Shown in pieces: positions 63,658-64,000 of a stretch of DNA of 64,000 nucleotides. The position numbers and the translations under genes are program-made. Each line of letters begins with the position of its first letter. The first letter of the stretch is position 1. The notes under the pieces are model-generated. The model was not told the DNA's origin and made no database searches. It was given only the letters and a program-made list of their open reading frames with translations. The stretch is from Marisalimonas marina (GTDB taxonomy: Bacteria > Pseudomonadota > Alphaproteobacteria > Puniceispirillales > Marisalimonadaceae): contig JAYPPH010000002.1 of the NCBI GenBank assembly GCA_038131365.1, positions 310,001-374,000 of the forward strand, written 5' to 3'.

Positions 63658-64000
63658 ATGAAAAATATTTTAATCACAGGTGCAAGTCAAGGTATAGGTA
63701 AGGCAACAGCTATAGAAGCTGCCAAGGCAAAAATGTTTGTTGGCATAAACTATAACCAAAACTCAAATGCAGCAGATGAGTGTTTGGCTGAAGTAAAGTC
63801 AGCTGGTGGAGATGGTATAATCCTGCAATGTGATGTTGCTGATAGTAAGGCAGTTACAAGTATGTTTGAGCAATTTAAGGAAAAGGCAGGCTCTATTGAT
63901 GCTGTTTTTAACAATGCTGGTATTACTGGCCCAATTTCGCCTATACAAGACTTAGATCCAGAAGAGCTAAAAAAAGTGGTTGATACAAATATTTCTGGTG
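63658..64000 (+). CDS. SDR family oxidoreductase (3' end beyond window)
   Basis: The frame from ATG at 63658 is open to the right edge, about 114 codons. GAGGAAAAA precedes it. TGASQGIG near residues 7-14 is the cofactor loop and NNAGI near 88-92 is the second SDR motif, with CDVAD between them. The catalytic YxxxK lies beyond the window. The gene is 14 bases after the 2-hydroxyacid dehydrogenase and probably joins it in one pathway. Confidence 0.85.
   Translation, partial: MKNILITGASQGIGKATAIEAAKAKMFVGINYNQNSNAADECLAEVKSAGGDGIILQCDVADSKAVTSMFEQFKEKAGSIDAVFNNAGITGPISPIQDLDPEELKKVVDTNISG

Noticed and set aside
1..64000. CRISPR arrays, rRNA, tRNA, insertion sequences and prophage
   Set aside because: No direct-repeat arrays, cloverleaf-like stretches, transposases or phage genes were seen in any part of the window.

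Overview
The window is an AT-rich stretch (about one third G+C by eye) of an alphaproteobacterial chromosome, most likely from a free-living marine lineage with a small genome. The alphaproteobacterial assignment rests on two conserved blocks: atpHAGDC next to rppH-ctpA, and rplU-rpmA-obgE-proB-proA-nadD-rsfS-rlmH-gpmI-ctpA-rppH. The lifestyle inference rests on short intergenic gaps, two TRAP uptake systems, sarcosine oxidase and many small-molecule catabolic enzymes. I cannot fix the genus from sequence alone; AT-rich marine groups such as HIMB59-like or AEGEAN-169-like alphaproteobacteria are plausible.

Layout. 1-17.6 kb is catabolic and accessory: an AzlCD amino-acid exporter (azlD cut by the left edge), RidA, short-chain dehydrogenases, an alpha/beta hydrolase, a ThDP enzyme, EamA and TauE exporters, a hydratase, a flavin monooxygenase, a hydroxyisobutyrate-type dehydrogenase, GST, NIPSNAP, an FAH-family enzyme, a CoA-transferase, an aminotransferase, a metallo-beta-lactamase-fold thiolesterase/dioxygenase-like protein and an amidase. 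17.7-20.4 kb is an iron/peroxide module: an Irr/Fur-type regulator and katG, with palindromic sites before both genes. 20.4-41 kb is the conserved core: xerC, fsa, priA, F1-ATPase, an amidase, then the rppH-to-rplU gene string and an M23 peptidase. 41-46 kb holds soxBDAG. 46-49 kb is a three-gene TRAP system. 49-57 kb is mixed metabolism (RidA, Ldh-type reductase, FAA hydrolase, SDR, AlaX, methyltransferase, GMC oxidoreductase, TerC). 57-61 kb is a second TRAP system with a fused permease, a divergent binding protein and a previously uncalled 40-residue membrane microprotein. 61-64 kb has an amidase, RidA, a D-2-hydroxyacid dehydrogenase and an SDR cut by the right edge.

How the genes may fit together (inference). 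TRAP permeases bring in organic acids or amino-acid derivatives. Amidases, FAH-type enzymes, hydratase and CoA-transferase process amides and keto acids. RidA proteins clear reactive enamines. SoxBDAG demethylates sarcosine to glycine, passing the one-carbon unit to tetrahydrofolate and making hydrogen peroxide, which KatG could remove.

The most notable observations are: single-base frame breaks in five genes (flavin monooxygenase, CoA-transferase, aminotransferase, soxA, amidase), one of which sits on a perfect A-AAA-AAA slippery heptamer; an Irr-box-like palindrome abutting the katG promoter; a SoxD lacking the usual zinc-binding cysteines; the 40-residue microprotein in the second TRAP locus; and a terminator-like hairpin between dctP and dctQ. 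I saw no rRNA, tRNA, CRISPR array, insertion sequence or prophage, and no gene-free stretch longer than 300 bases.
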